Shown: positions 1 through 12,675, counted from the first letter of the stretch. The stretch is 64,000 nt of DNA from Furcasterigmium furcatum (GCA_001599815.1 BCIA01000003.1:5906798-5970797), one strand, 5' to 3'. Notes: generated by a model not told the origin, from the sequence alone. Numbers and translations: made by a program.

Positions 1-885
1 GGTCCCCTCCGGCAGATTGGCCACATATCCCCTCTGTGGTGTTTCAGTCTTTCACGGCGGGGTACAAGCCGCATGAGTCGCCTTGTCTGCACAATCTTGA
101 TTTCATGATTAGTCCCGAGGAGCATGTTGCTATCGTGGGCAGAACAGGAGCCGGAAAGTCATCGCTCATCCAGGCCTTGCTTGGGGCAATTCCTAGCGGC
201 AGCATCCACGAGGGGCGGATTCTGATCGGGGACATCGATGTCGCAACTCTGCCGCTGACGCGCCTCCGAGAGTGTGTCCTTCATACCCCAAGAACCACTG
301 AGGTTCTGTGGCACACTGCGACAGAATCTCGACCCTTTGGACCAATACGACAGCGCGGAGATTGACCGTGTAGTCAGTGTTTGCAGGATTCCGGAGGCAT
401 TGGGTATCAATCACATGAAAGACCCTCTCGCTTATCACATCGACCCGACAAAGTAAGTTTGGAGGATCTCATTCATGTGACCTATGCTGATTCGGTATGC
501 GTAGTGGTGCCCTCTCTGCCGGTCAAGCCCAGATGGTTGCTCTAGCCCGGGCGCTCCTCATGCGCAACAAGATCGTCATCCTTGACGAGGCCACTGCTGC
601 AGTAAACCAGGACAATGCCAAGTCTCTTGAAAAAGTAATGCGCCACGAGCTTCGAGGTTGCACGGTCCTCGCGATCACACACAACATTCAGACATCGTTG
701 AGTATAAATGGCACGTCACGGGAGCGGTGTAGCCTAGAGCGGTGCTGACCATGCAATGAGTACAGCTCACATATGATCGTGTTATCGTATTGGAAAAGGG
801 CGAAGTGGTGGAAACCGGCAATCCATCAAACCTCCTAGAGGATCCGAACTCTGCCTTTTCAAAACTTGCCACCAGCGCGGACTGA
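1..885 (+). pseudogene. ABC transporter (ABCC type), C-terminal nucleotide-binding domain, partial, frameshifted
   Basis: This is the 3' end of an ABC exporter gene whose 5' part lies outside the window. The first bases read in frame into the typical segment before the last ATPase domain (ADWPHIPSVVFQSF). The Walker A motif is GRTGAGKSS at about 141-167. The signature LSAGQAQMVALARALL begins near 514 and Walker B is IVILDEATAAV. The protein ends ...FSKLATSAD with TGA at 883-885. An intron with GTAAGT at about 452 and an acceptor near 501 joins DPTK to SGALSAGQ, and a second intron follows THNIQTSL. Near base 273 the frame shifts by one: the reading ...LPLTRLRE continues as VSFIPQEPLRFCGTLRQNLDP only in the next frame. 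No intron can explain this, so it is either a true frameshift or a base-call error. The family exports drugs, conjugates or metabolites across membranes; the substrate cannot be told from this domain. Confidence 0.8.
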
Positions 886-1899
886 GATAGCTCTTTGGTG
901 CTTGCGAGAAGGATAATTCCTCGCGTGAAGATATACTTGTACTCCTTGAAATGAGCTGCAAGTCTTTCGTTTGTATGACAAATGACTTTCATCTGACTGG
1001 AATTACACAAATAGGTGCAGCACTAGCATAGCCGCTACACCCCGGAGTCTACACTGGTCTTCATGGAAGTAATCTTAGAGTGGATGGCAGCCAACGATCT
1101 CGCACAAGTGGTACGAAGGAGGTAGTGGGCATAGCAATACGCGGGGATACACAGCAGCAGCGCCTCTTCGGCAGACGGCTCGTGACTGGGTACTCTCAGG
1201 GCGGCTGCCAAACTGTGAAACAGTATGCTCATGAAACGAATTGTGGATGGTCACACGCTGTGTCATTTGCGATCTTGTCCATACTTCCATCAAAAGTACC
1301 GATCTGGCATCTCTCAGACCGCCCAATACTTTGGCATTGGCTGCTATCTTGGCAGCAGTCAAGCGTCAGGCATGGGTATGCCTCTTCAATTTGCCTCCGG
1401 CGTTGACCGTCAAGCAGGGGTCGGAGTCAGCGCCACCTAGCGCTGACCACTGAGCGTAATCGTGTACCAGTTTTGGTATGATTTCCGACCAGCGGACTCG
1501 GTGGAGGAGCCACATCCTTCTTCAGGCCGCTCTACGCACCCCAAGCCAGCTTGGCGAACATCATATCGCCGACGCTGGCAACACTGGTCAGTGAGCCCTA
1601 TTACCGCTGGTCAAACCCTAAGCGCAAGAGAGAACATGAGCTCTGAAGCCCTCCCCGCAGTCCAAGCCCCTGGCTCAAGAGGCTCGTGGTAGCAGCCACG
1701 GTCCGAAGCAATGTATCGAAATGACCACCATGCCTCGCGATTCCAAAATTGCCGGTCTCAATAGTTCCACTATTTTGCATCCCATGACAATGATGTCCAA
1801 CAAGAAATCATGTTTGACTTGCAGTTCGCGGCAACGCGAGAATAATACGCCGGTCTTCCTACCGCCCAGTCCTATACTCTCGCGGCCGTCGGCGATTAG
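886..1899. other. No gene seen
   Basis: About 1 kb between two broken transporter genes. Several short open frames occur on both strands, but none shows a recognisable domain, splice pattern or coding-like composition. It may include the decayed 5' half of the following MFS gene, but no membrane segment of that family can be read here. Confidence 0.5.
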
Positions 1900-2694
1900 T
1901 TGGGCAGGTCAGGATTGCCACCGCCTTGGACCAGAAGTCTGGGCGAATCCAATTGGGCCGATCTTCTGCGCACGCGCGGCAACCGCCGGCGTATCGGCCT
2001 CGTCACGGCGCTGGGTCTCGTTTCCCAACTCTCAGGAAACGATCGCATCTCATACTGCCTCAAGTTCGACATGGACATCGCGGACCCACAGATTCAGCTC
2101 GACATCAATGGCGGCATGAAGTCGAAGGCCTTGATCTTCAACATCGCCATGGCTTTCTTTGCTGACTACTTCAGCCGTCGGCCCATCTACCTCGTGTCAA
2201 CCATCGGCACTTGCGTTGCCTTTAACGCGTGGGCCATTGTCTCGGCACGATACGAGATCGCGCCGGCCAATGCCCTGGAGCACCTCTTCGTCGTTTTGAC
2301 ATTTCTCTACGGCATGCTTTACGATATCAAGTCCGGTCTCATAGCGAATTACATCACCAAGATTCTTCCCTACGGACCGCGACCCAAGGGCTTTACTTGG
2401 CTCAACTTCTGCGTCTCCGGGTCCCTCTTTTTCAATCAGTATCTCAACACCATCGTGCCTGATGCCATCCAGGGGCGCTACTACATCGTGACCTGCATGT
2501 TCCTCGGCTTCGAGATCTGGGTCATCCACACGTTCCTCGCCGAGACCCGGTACACGCCCCTGGAAAAAATCAACAAATACACCGACGGGCCAGACGCCGG
2601 GGACGTTGGCGAGGCTGCCCGTGCGTACGTTAAGGAGCAAGGGTTGACCGGGGGTGACAGGGACGACGGAATTCCCCGCGTTGAGAAGGCGTAA
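1900..2694 (+). pseudogene. MFS sugar porter (lactose permease-like), C-terminal half only
   Basis: The open frame matches the second half of fungal sugar porters of the lactose-permease/Hxt type. It begins in the central loop (SNWADLLRTRGNRRRIGL), followed by a helix like QLSGN-ISY, the loop FADYFSRRPIYLVS (the usual GRRP motif here reads SRRP) and the helices to the C-terminal ETRYTPLEKINKY. The normal protein has about 500-550 residues and twelve helices; only the last six are present here, without a plausible start. Usually strict positions are altered, for example the segment ISYCLKFDMDIADPQ where intact homologues have ISYYL and a GI-TDP loop. I read it as a 5'-truncated relic. Its neighbour upstream is a broken ABC gene, so this edge looks like a decaying region. 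Confidence 0.65.
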
Positions 2695-4750
2695 GAAGCA
2701 AGTTTGCTGTCTACCGTTCGAGGCTTTCCCTGGGCGGCCGTTGGACAGACGATCTCCTGCTGCGATAGATATCGTGAGGAGGGGATGACAAGCCTTCGTG
2801 TCTCCGGCATCGCAAAGCAGACGAGCCCTGACCCAATTGCATGAATCTGTCGTGATTCTACAAGATTCAGGCATGATTTTATGTTACTAGACGGCTTTCT
2901 GAGTCTGTAATTGGTGACGTCTTCATGTTCGTAGGGAGGGAGCAGAGGTTAGACGCAGCATCTAATGTGGGTGTCGGCGACGAAGGTTAAGCGAGCCCTC
3001 CTACTAATCTATCACTCTGCAAGCACCACTCGTTCACATTCGCCTCCCGTCATCCCGCCACGGGCCGAGATCGCTGAACGGTCGTGGGGGCGTGGTCCAT
3101 GCTTGGAGACGGGATGAAAGCAATTAACGCAAGGCATGGCCTGTTCGGCGTGAGCAACTGTGCAGGTCTCAACGAGGCCCACAGAAGTACATCCAAAGGC
3201 CCAGCCGATGGCGGTCTGGGACTTCGAAGAGCCAGGGTCATCATGCAAGAACCAGGGCACGGCAGGGTCATCATTGCCATCACAAATTCGCGATCGGCCA
3301 AGCCGTCGCGAAATCAGGCGGGAAACCCGTGCAGCATGGTGAACTTCGGTTCCCATTGGCAAGCTCTCGCCGGCGCCAGTCTACATACCTGCTCCTTGTG
3401 GGATGGAGCTGCTGCTACGCCTTCGGATTCGGAAACGGAATGTCACCTCGACACCGGGAGACCGGGAGGTAGGTGGTCATTGATTCCGGAACTAGTCGCC
3501 TAGAGAGGTTTAAGTCAACGCAAGAAGCGCATTGACTTGTAAGGGTTGTAAAACGGTACTTTCACGTACTAAATCTGACCTTGTGCCTCAAGCTACCTAG
3601 TTCCGTGGCCACATCAGTCAACTCTTCACTGACAGGTAGCCAGGTCGCCGAACAGGCGAGTTCTCGCGTAGCACTATCCCTGCTCTTCGCCTACGCGCTC
3701 TGCAGATGCAAAGTCCCCCTCTCCCGCCAAGGCTCTAAGTATTGACCAGGAGCAAGGCTCTTTCCTCTTCGGCACGTCTGGTAGCGACTGCATGAATGCG
3801 GGTGAGTCTAGATAACGGTCTCATGTCGACTCGGGACCTTGCCGTCAGCTTAAGACTGGCAAAATGCTGCGCTGTTCTGGCCGTATAGAAGGGGTTGCTT
3901 ATACGTGGAAAGCGAGGTTCTACTTCAAACATAGAGCTGTGGCGGAATTCATCTTGTAGCCCTGACCGTATCTGTTGCAGAACACTCCACGTCTCCTAGA
4001 CCCTCCCCCCCCCATACCCTTGTCCCTGGACCTGCATCCTAAAGGCCCGCTGTAGCAGTTTTGCCTCCAGAACAAAGTGGCCGCATGGGTAAGTTCACCG
4101 CTTCCCTGACTGCATGCGAACCCTGATGATCCCAGGCCGCCATGCACCTGGTGTATTGGTGTATTCAGTGTGCTTATCACAGCCGCACTTGTAACGCCAT
4201 CCTGGCCATATCGCGCCATGTTTATGCAGGCTCGGTAGCGCATTTGTGTCCAATAGCCTGCCTTGTCGATTCAGGTACCGCCTCAAACGAAGGTATCTAC
4301 GCTGCTAGCCCACCATCGCGACACGGGCCGTATTGCCTTCACTGGCCGGGATCATCATCCTCGTCCATGCAAACCTGCCATCCCAAGGAACCTTTGGGAG
4401 TCGAGACAGTGCCAATCATGCAGCAGTCTCCTTCTGGAGTTGAAATGGTCCTTTGGGCTGCTGAACTCGAGCTCTTTGGTGACAAGCCTTCGCGCTCACC
4501 CATGTCTTGCGGGAGCGAGAAGGGGCTTGTGTGCTTGTTCGTCAACGTGAATGGCTGTCCGGGCCTGATCAAAACCTATTGTTCAAGATGAGTCCAGGAC
4601 GAGGAGATTCTTATCAGTGAAATCCCCTCTCCGCGACTGGCACTAGCCTGAGGAGAGGCTCTCGTCTATAAAGCTTGGGGGGTTCTCTCTCTCTCCCCCG
4701 ACCTTGAGTCCTTTACTGCACAGGCTCCGGACCAGAAGTAAACCGCAATA
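2695..4750. other. Long intergenic region with subtilase promoter at its end
   Basis: Just over 2 kb without a supportable gene. Open frames at about 3.0-3.5 kb and 4.1-4.6 kb on both strands overlap each other and match nothing I recognise. A run of nine C occurs near 4005 and a CT-rich stretch at about 4683-4697. The latter is a common feature just upstream of fungal start codons. Confidence 0.55.
4667..4673 (+). promoter_or_regulatory. TATA box of the subtilase gene
   Basis: TATAAAG lies 78 bases upstream of the subtilase ATG at 4751 and is followed by a CT-rich tract. Spacing and context fit a core promoter of a highly expressed fungal secreted protein. Confidence 0.5.
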
Positions 4751-7700
4751 ATGCGACTCCTTCGCCTCCTCTCATTGTTGCCCCTGACGACTTGGGTATC
4801 TGCCTTCGAGGTTCGTCGAGACGAGTCTGGCGGGGTCGTCGAACCCACCAAGCAGTTCATCATCGAAGTCAACAGCGTCAGTCTTTCCTTCTGGCCGTCT
4901 TCAACGTTACCATGATGGTCCCTTGGCATGGTACTGACAAGAAACTCAGATTGCCGACCTCGAGGCCGTCTCCCAGAAACTCACCAAGGGTAGATCCGCG
5001 AGGGTCCTCAAGACGTTCAGCTCAGATGTCTTCACGGGCCTTGCTATCGAGACAGACGACGACAATCTGGACACCATCAACCAGGCTGTCGGAGTAGCAC
5101 AAGTCTGGACAGCCAGCCTGGTCCATATCCCCGAGTTCGAGACGCTTTCCACCCGCTCGCTCCTTGGGGATGCTGCCAACTACTCATCCTATGTTCATCA
5201 GTACACCGGAGTCGCGAAGCACCATGCGGAGGGCAATCTTGGTCAGGGAATAAAGATTGCCGTTATTGATAGTGGCATCGACTATAACCACGAAGCGGTA
5301 TGTTACTTTCGATGTGGCGGCGAAGGGTTTAATGCCCAATTATCTGCTCAGCTGACCCTGGGTCCCTGATCGACAGTTTGGTTCTGGGTACGGCCCTGGA
5401 TACACGGTAGCAGGGGGTTGGGATCTGGTCGGCGATTGTAAGTTGTCTTACTTGGAGTTTCATGCAGGTCAGGAGGTGTCTAACATACACTCTACATAGC
5501 TTGGGCTGCCCTTGACCTGAACCTCGCCCCTGATGATGACCCCATGGACATCACAGGCCACGGAAGTCACGTTGCAGGTATTATTTCGGGCAAATCCGAC
5601 TGGTGAGACACCCGCTAGCTTACTCTTCCGTCTTTCCATGCTGCATGCCCGCGAAGAGCAATGCTAATACTGTCTGGTTGTTAGGTTCACGGGTGTTGCC
5701 CCCGAGGCCGAGCTCTACGCCTACAAGGTGTTTGGGACTCGTGTATGTTGCCTTGCCTGCCTCAAACATCCCAAGAAAGCTACTAATAGCTCCCAACTCT
5801 ACGCCAGGGCTCGACATACGACTTTATCCTCATCGATGCCTTCATCCGTGCATACGAGGACGGTGTAAGCACTCATGAGTTTGTTATTGTCCTCGTTCCA
5901 CGCTTACTCCATTCGCAGGTCGACGTCATCACAGCCAGCATCGGAGGTGCTCTCGGCGGCGGCTGGTCTAATGGTGCCTGGGCTACTATAGCATCTCGTA
6001 TTGTCGAGAACGGTGTCATCGTCACTATTGCGGCCGGGAACTCGGGCAACACCGGTCCCTTCTACGCTAACTCGGGGTCTTCTGGAAAGGGCGTTGTGGC
6101 GGTTGCCTCTGCTTCTAACAACGTGATCATTCCCCGTAACACCTTCGAGCTCTCTATCACGGTCGATGGTGCCACTTCGAGGACCAAGCAGGCCTCTGTC
6201 GGTTGGAGTCCTTGGGACTACATCGACGCCCCTATCGTTCCTCTCTTCCAGGACTACGACATTCAGAGACAGGCATGCCAGGCCAGCAACCTCCCGGCTG
6301 ACATCGCCGACCTGTCGGGCAAGATAGTCGTGATCCGTCGGAGCGACTGCACGTACGACGATGTCGCTCGCACCATCATTCCGTATAACCCTCTGGCTAT
6401 CCTCATTATTAACAACGGAGGCAGGGCAGTTCACCCCGCCTCGCGCCCTTCCTGGCCCATGGCCTTGATTGAGGAGAGTGTCGGAAGGGCTATCCTCCAG
6501 GCCGCTGCGGCCGGTGCTATCATCACGGGCGATTTCGCCAAATATCAGGGCGAGTTCATCACCATCGGCATCGAGAACCCGCCCGCATACCCTGCGGACT
6601 CTACTCAATGGGGAGGTCTTCATAACCTCGATAACAAGCCTGACATCGCCGCCCCTGGTGTCGAGATCCTGAGCGTTGCAAACGGAGGTGGGTGGAGGAT
6701 CTCGAGTGGAACGTCCATGGCAACCCCGTACGTCGCCGGCATTGCCGCTCTCTTCCTCCACGCCAACGGCGGCCGTGCCGTAAACGGGAACGGCATCGCC
6801 GCCGACTTTTACACCAGAGTCATCGCCAGCGGTAAGACGATGCCGTGGTCCACTGCTGACCAGCCTCTTGAGCCCGTCCCCGACCTGTGGTCTCCGACGA
6901 TTCAGACCGGCGCCGGCCAAATTGACGCCTGGAAGATTACAAACTCCACGACGAGGCTCAGCACGGCGAGGTTCCTCCTTAATGACACGGCCAACTTCCA
7001 GGGTGAGCAGACGGTCGAGATCACCAACACGGCCAACGTCGACGCCGTGTACACGTTTACGCTTCAGCCCGCTGGTGGTATTTATGCTGGCAATGCCAAT
7101 GGCAAGGGCTTGATGCAGCTGCCAGGTCTCAGGCCGACGATCATGGTTCCCGATTTCGCGGCACCTTCGGGCACCTTCACCGTCCGTGCCGGCGAGACCA
7201 AGACTGCCAGGTTCACCTTTGACTACCCCCGGGGTCTCGACGTCGCCAGGCAGCCTTTCTATAGCGGAAAGGTGCTGGTCGAGTCCTCGCTGCAGGAGTC
7301 GCTGTCCATCATCTACTTTGGTGCCGCTTATGATCTCAAGGCACACTACAAGCAAATCTTTAGCGTGAAGCCCGCCTTGAGCAGGTCTAGGTACTCCGTT
7401 ATGATCTATACCTTATTGGTGCGTGGCTGATGTTGCGCACAGCTCCGCCTTCAACCTGCCGGCGTTGGATTACCCGACAATGTTCCTTTCCTTCGACTGG
7501 GGCTGCGACGAAGTCCGCTTCGATGTGAGTTACCACTTACATAAGGAAGCATAAACACACCATAGTCCAGGGCTAACCTGGACTGCCAGATCTATGGGCC
7601 GTCCTTCCAAGAGTCACATGCGGCCTACCCGCCCGTCGTCGGCGACAACGGCTACGTCGGGTCCGGTACGACCTGGCGCCACTCCACTTACCTCGATAGG

Positions 7701-8012
7701 TGGACAAGCCCGTACGACAAAGAGGACACCGTTTCGTTTCCTCTCCGGGCATTTAGCCGGGACTGGTTCAGGTCCGTGGCCCTCGGATATACCTTTACTC
7801 GCATCATGTGGTTCGGAAAGCTGGCGGACGGCACATACATCTCCCCCGGCACATACACGTGGGTTCAAATCCCAACAATCTATCATAAACTTGATGTTTG
7901 GCGCTGACTGAGAGATTATAGTGTTCGTCTTGCTGCACTGAGGCCGTTCGGCGTCCGTGAGGTTGCCGATGATTGGGAAGTCGTCCTCCTCCCCTTCACC
8001 TTTCTGGCCTAG
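4751..8012 (+). CDS. Secreted subtilisin-like serine protease (S8) with PA insert and Fn3-like C-terminal domain
   Basis: This is an extracellular endopeptidase. The start MRLLRLLSLLPLTTWVSA is a clear signal peptide, followed by an inhibitor-type propeptide. The catalytic triad is visible: Asp in VIDSGID (codon 5268-5270), His in GHGSHVAG (5559-5561) and Ser in SGTSMATPYVAG (6714-6716). Between His and Ser lies a protease-associated (PA) insert, from about IVPLFQDYDIQ to GRAILQAAAAG. After the catalytic domain comes a long beta-rich region like the Fn3-type domain of large fungal subtilases, ending ...VVLLPFTFLA. At least eight introns are needed, for example 7391-7442, which joins KPALSRS to SSAFNLPALD. 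With introns removed the product is roughly 900 residues, the usual size for this subtilase type in plant- and insect-associated fungi. No break was seen. Confidence 0.88.
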
Positions 8013-8048
8013 GGGCTTGATAAAGCGTAGTACCCTATATGGCGCCGA

Positions 8049-10632
8049 TTACATGCCAACCATGCCGACTTTGGTGCCATAGAAGGTAGGGCCGGCGACC
8101 TCGGCGATCTGCAGCACAGCTAGGAGCACAAATGCCACAGACTCTCCAGCGATGCCGCCAGAAGCAACACTATAGCCGTACTGAGAAAACGACTTGGCGT
8201 TCACGCGCTTCCAGATAAGGACGATGATCATGCCAACCGCCATGGTGAGTGGCAGAAAACTTCCAGGAATCGTCATAGCCAAGCCGACGATGGGCATCTC
8301 TGGGAGGAATTCTGCAATCTTCTTGTGCTTCGTACCCCGAAGCCACCTTGTAAGGGCGGTGACGAAAATCCCAACAAGCGTTAGAATAATAGAGAACACC
8401 CAAGACGATCTGGTGACTGGAAATTCTGGCGAGAGAATACCGACTGTGACCGCACGCCACGCACCAACGGCGGGGGNGGNGAAGGAACAAGTCAGTGCCT
8501 GGGCATCGATGATGCAAGGGTATGCCTTGCAGAACAAAACAAACAACCCTGGGGATTGTATTGCGCCGAACAAAGTGCCGAGAGCCTGAGCATGGAACTG
8601 GGTCCTTGCTGGTGTTCGTAGTAGAAAGCCGGTCTTGAAGTCGCCCATCAGAGCGGCCGATGCTTGAGCCGCGCCTCCCAATACTCCGGCGCCCGCCAGG
8701 TTTGCCAGCATGGACTGGTTGATTGGGTATCCATTAGCTTTCATAATGCTGCCAGTGATGAACTGGGAGGCCTTGGCGACGGTGGCGGCCGGTGAAACGT
8801 TGGAAGCGCCGTACGTTTGGATGGCGACGAAAGACATGAAGATGCCAAAAACCATGTTTAAAAGGTTTATTTGTGCGGGAAGTCCGAAAAGGTAGTGGAG
8901 AGAAACGAGCGAGATAACAAAGATAATAGTGAACAGGGTGAGCCATTCCCAGGTACGGACCTGGTACTCAGGCGCAATCGGGTCGTCGTCTTCCATCGAA
9001 TCGACGGTATTCGGTGGCGCGTTGAGGTCGGCGGCAGCTTGGTCGCCACGGTTCCGCTTCGCGATAGACCGCACGGACAGGGTCAGGCCGGAGAAGCTGT
9101 ACTTCATCATGGCAAAGAGACTCTTCCACTCCATGGCCAGGGAGGTGATGGTGGTTGCCAGCATCATGAAAACCGCGGGCCAGAGGATCCAGTAACGAGG
9201 TGACGGTTCTGTTAAGAAATCGGTCGGAATCATCGCGTTGTATGTGACAAGTTCGGGGTAGGTCTCGCTGATGTGTACACCTTTGGTATAGCCGAGATGC
9301 AAGGTGATGGGCCCGATCACGCCCCAGGCTAACACGGCGCCTCCGATAAATGAGCAAATCACTCTGGGGCCCATAAGCATTCCAAGGCCAATGTACTATG
9401 AACCCTCGGAGTTAGCAATTGCCTAGGTGGAAACATGGAGTGCTCCTCGTCATGCCTGAAGAATAGGGAGATATTGCAAAGACCCCGATCCAGATAGAAC
9501 AAGGTATAGCAACATTGGAAGTAACGAACCGCTGGACTTGTCATGACTGTCGCCCACCCCCAGTTCACCGCGTAGATGGCGCCATGGCCCCCCCACTTGA
9601 AGATATACCAGAAGAAATTGAGCTCGTATAAGACGCCTGGCGCGTAGGAGCTTGCTATGGCCCAGACGAGTGAGGCACAAAAGGTCATGGAGGGTACTGC
9701 CAGCGTCTTCGAGGACTTGCCGTCTGTTTCGGAGTGGAGGGCCCGGATCGTGACGGCGGCTGCGGATCCTGTTGGATAGACAAGGCTGAGAGGTCTTGCG
9801 ATGCGGATGAGAAACATCTTACGCAGGCCGACAGCGTACGAAAGGCCGAAGAATCCAGCAACTAGCGAGTAGCAGAGGAGCTTTCCGTAGTCAGCACTGG
9901 GGCTTGTGCCTAGTAGACCGAGCTGATACATGGCTGGGACAGCAGACATGTAGAGAAAGCCGATGGTCACGCAGCCGCTGGCGACAGCCTGGACGATATT
10001 GTTCTCGTGGGGGCCGAAAGGTTGTTGGAGGAAAGGAATCTATGTTACTTGGTTAAGACGGGGGGTTTGCGCAGGAGTGGTGTGGGGAAGCTACCTTTGC
10101 CTTGATGATGCCTTTGATGATGAAGAAGCCAAAGATGGTCGCAAAAAGCACAGACTCAAGACCGATCCCAGACTTCAGTCCTGCCATTGGATGGAGGATC
10201 AGCTACAATACTATGCTGCGTGTTTTGATGAAGGGGCCGTTTGGTCAGCTACATACCTAGATAGATGTTGCCACAGTTCACAAGGGACCCGAGGATGGTG
10301 CCAACAACAACAGCTCGTATGGTGAAGATACGGACGCTGGGGTCATAATCTCGGACTCCACGGAGAGGTGCGTATAGGTCATCAGCAATTGGTAATTCCG
10401 ACTCACCCTGAAGGGTCGACTGTTTCTCAGTCTCGTCAGTCACCCCCGTCTTGGAGTCGGAGCGTGACTCCACAAGTTTGGCGGCCATGGTGGACTGGGC
10501 TTTGACTCGAGGTGACGCAAAGGGAGAATAGTTATTGTTGGAGTCGGAGCTGGATGTAGAAGACACAGGGAAGCTGCCGGAAGCTTGACTTGAATACTCG
10601 GTCTCCAAGGAAGGCATCAGGTCGCTTATCAT
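8049..10632 (-). CDS. Oligopeptide transporter, OPT family
   Basis: A polytopic membrane protein for uptake of small peptides or related ligands such as metal chelates. The N-terminal segment is Ser-rich and cytosolic and leads into VRDYDPSVRIFTIRAVVVGTILG, the typical entry into the first OPT helix. Later landmarks include NWGWA, WGVIGP, an acidic cytosolic loop (MEDDDPIAPEYQVRTWEW), GQA/IQTYGASNVSPAATVAK, and the region LANLAGAGVLGGAAQASAALMGDFKTG, which is characteristic of the family. About three introns are needed; one joins SPAVR to YIGLGMLMGP. The start is ATG at 10630-10632, because upstream in this frame a stop is reached before any other ATG. Two undetermined bases (8477 and 8480) fall in a G-rich stretch and leave two residues unknown. 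The length of about 830 residues fits the family. Confidence 0.85.
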
Positions 10633-11316
10633 CGAATCTGGGTCAAGCCTCCTCGACCCAGAGCCAAGGGTTGGCAACGCCCTATCTCTCAGAGACGTTT
10701 ACCCCGCAAACAAGCTGTCGATAGCAGGTCGCGTGGCAAGGGTATCCGAACGGACGCGGGGAAGTCATGGGTGCTCTCGATAATTCCTCGCAGCGAGGTC
10801 CGAGTCAGGTGGTGGTGGTTTGAGCCAAGCTGAGATGTGTGGTGGAGAGTACCAAAGATAGCGGCAAGCGATTTCCGGCGATTATATTTACCCTTTTAGG
10901 TCACACAACCGCCCCTAGCGGCTCTAGTAATTTGGGACATCCCTGGGCTGCCTCAGCTCGGACTTTTCTCGGACCGGTGACCTTGTAGGCCTACCTAAGG
11001 AATAACAAGGACCCCTTCCAGACCACACACACCCATGGGCGTTTGCTCGCCGGGGCTCACAAGAGCCATAGAGTATAGCTATTTAGAGAATTAATGCTAA
11101 TCGTGTGTAAATAAAAACAGGCCTACGTGTAACGACTCACTTCTAGGACGCCTCGTTAAGCACCTATGTACTTAATAGAAATTAGAAGCGCTGACTAATT
11201 AACCCCAATTATATAGATGAATACATACCTATAATATCTTATCTACTACTATTTTTCCTTTTGCATCTTCCGGCGGTCGACAAAGGCAAAATCGCCATTG
11301 AGACATTGTCTTCACT
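10633..11316. promoter_or_regulatory. Divergent promoter region between OPT gene and C2H2/Zn2Cys6 regulator
   Basis: About 680 bases separate two head-to-head genes. The part from about 11,080 to 11,270 is clearly AT-rich compared with its surroundings. No defined operator was recognised. The arrangement allows the regulator at 11,317 to control the transporter, but nothing in the sequence proves it. Confidence 0.45.
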
Positions 11317-12675
11317 ATGACATTTCAGTGTACGCACCCTGGATGTCAACGCTCCTATATTCGCAAAGAACACCTGACTCGTCACCAACGACAGCATGAG
11401 GTGCCCCGTCAGTACTCCTGTTCATTATGTTCGTCATCATTCTCGCGAAGGTAGGACACGCACATCTCGTTAAAATATTGAAGGCGCGTGCTGACTCTCG
11501 AGATATAGCGACACGCTCCGCCGCCACATGCTCACACACAACGACTCGCTCGGTTCAGCTCGGGCTGCACAAGCCTGCCAGCCCTGTAGCGCAGCAAAGG
11601 TCCGATGCGACGGTAACAAGCCGCGGTGTGCACGATGTCAAGAAAAAGATGTACCGTGTGGCTGGGCACAGCTGGAACCAAGAGCGCCTTGCGAGGAGGT
11701 GCAACCGGAACCCGTGGACTATACCCAGTGCGATACTACTCCTATTCAGCCCGAGACGGAGGGGGAGCCAGCACTACTGAGGTCATACTTTGACCATGCC
11801 CATGCTTCCTGGCCACTACTACACCGACATAGCTTTCTCTCGCAAGAGCAAGATATTATCTTGGCACAGACGGTCATGGCCATTGGCCTATGGATCAGCG
11901 ATGCGCCATTGGAAGTGCGGAAGCAGGCGAGCGGTGCTCGCGGGGAGCTCATAGGCAAGACGCAAGTCGAATTGGCAAGTCAGTCTTCAGTACAGCCCGT
12001 ATTTTACTAACCTTTAAGCGGTTCAGCCTGACCTACTCCAACAAGCACACAACGGCACCCTCGCATTATCAGCTAAACTTCTCCCCCGACTGCAAGCCAT
12101 GTTCCTCCAGGCCGTGCTGTCACTCTACGTGGGTGGGCAAGAAGCTCATGATGTACCGCTGGTATCTCGCATGCTATATCATTTGTTGGAACGAATTGGG
12201 GCTTTTGACCAGCACACCCTTCAGAATGAACTTTGCCAAGACTGGCTCTTAACTGAGCTGTATCAGCGGTACGTTCTAACGGAATGAACCATGAGCCTAG
12301 GAGCGTTGCGGCGACTAACCAGTCTGGTTTAGCCTTGCGCTTTGCACAGTGAAGCTTGAAATTGTGAGGACCAAAGGCGTCGGTACCGAGTTTCACTTCC
12401 CTTCTCACGTCAGCCCACTGTCCCTTCACATCAGGATTCCGCTGCCCCGAATCATGTGGGATAGAACCTCCTGGGACTCCGGATCATACATTCAGCATCC
12501 GAGTCAAAGCACAGATCACCCCGACCAGCCCGACCAACCCGACGTCTTAATCATCAGCTCGATATTTCAAAGGTCAGCCGTCCCCAAGGACATCCTATCA
12601 CTTTACGCCCTTAAGCGCTTTGACGAAACCTTGCACCAGGCTGTTTTGAACTGGCGCAATGCACATGAAGGCTAG
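11317..12675 (+). CDS. Transcription factor with two C2H2 fingers and a Zn2Cys6 cluster
   Basis: The start MTFQCTHPGCQRSY opens a C2H2 finger (C-x4-C...H-x3-H) and a second finger (CSLCSSSFSRSDTLRRHMLTH) is completed across an intron at about 11,451-11,508. Directly after it comes a binuclear zinc cluster (ACQPCSAAKVRCDGNKPRC, then ARCQEKDVPC). This C2H2 plus Zn2Cys6 pairing is a known fungal regulator type. A middle region (LLRSYFDHAHASWPLLHRHSF) matches the start of the fungal-specific regulator domain, including the 'WPLLHRHSF' motif. Further introns lie near 11,974-12,026 and 12,270-12,332. The protein ends ...VLNWRNAHEG and is short for the family, so the C-terminal part may be reduced. 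It is divergent from the OPT gene. DNA-binding specificity is unknown. Confidence 0.78.

Noticed and set aside
2197..2874. A 225-codon minus-strand frame
   Set aside because: It is antisense to the MFS sugar porter relic and has no recognisable motif.
3012..3503. Overlapping open frames on both strands at 3.0-3.5 kb
   Set aside because: No family resemblance, splice pattern or promoter; both strands are open alike, which points to chance.
5904..7355. A 483-codon open frame on the minus strand
   Set aside because: It is the shadow of the subtilase exon on the other strand; its translation shows no domain, while the plus strand has the full catalytic triad.
7855..7880. GTGGGTTCAAATCCCAAC looks like a tRNA T-arm with B box
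   Set aside because: It lies in an intron of the subtilase gene, the stem pairs only partly and no matching acceptor stem, D-arm or anticodon arm could be found around it.
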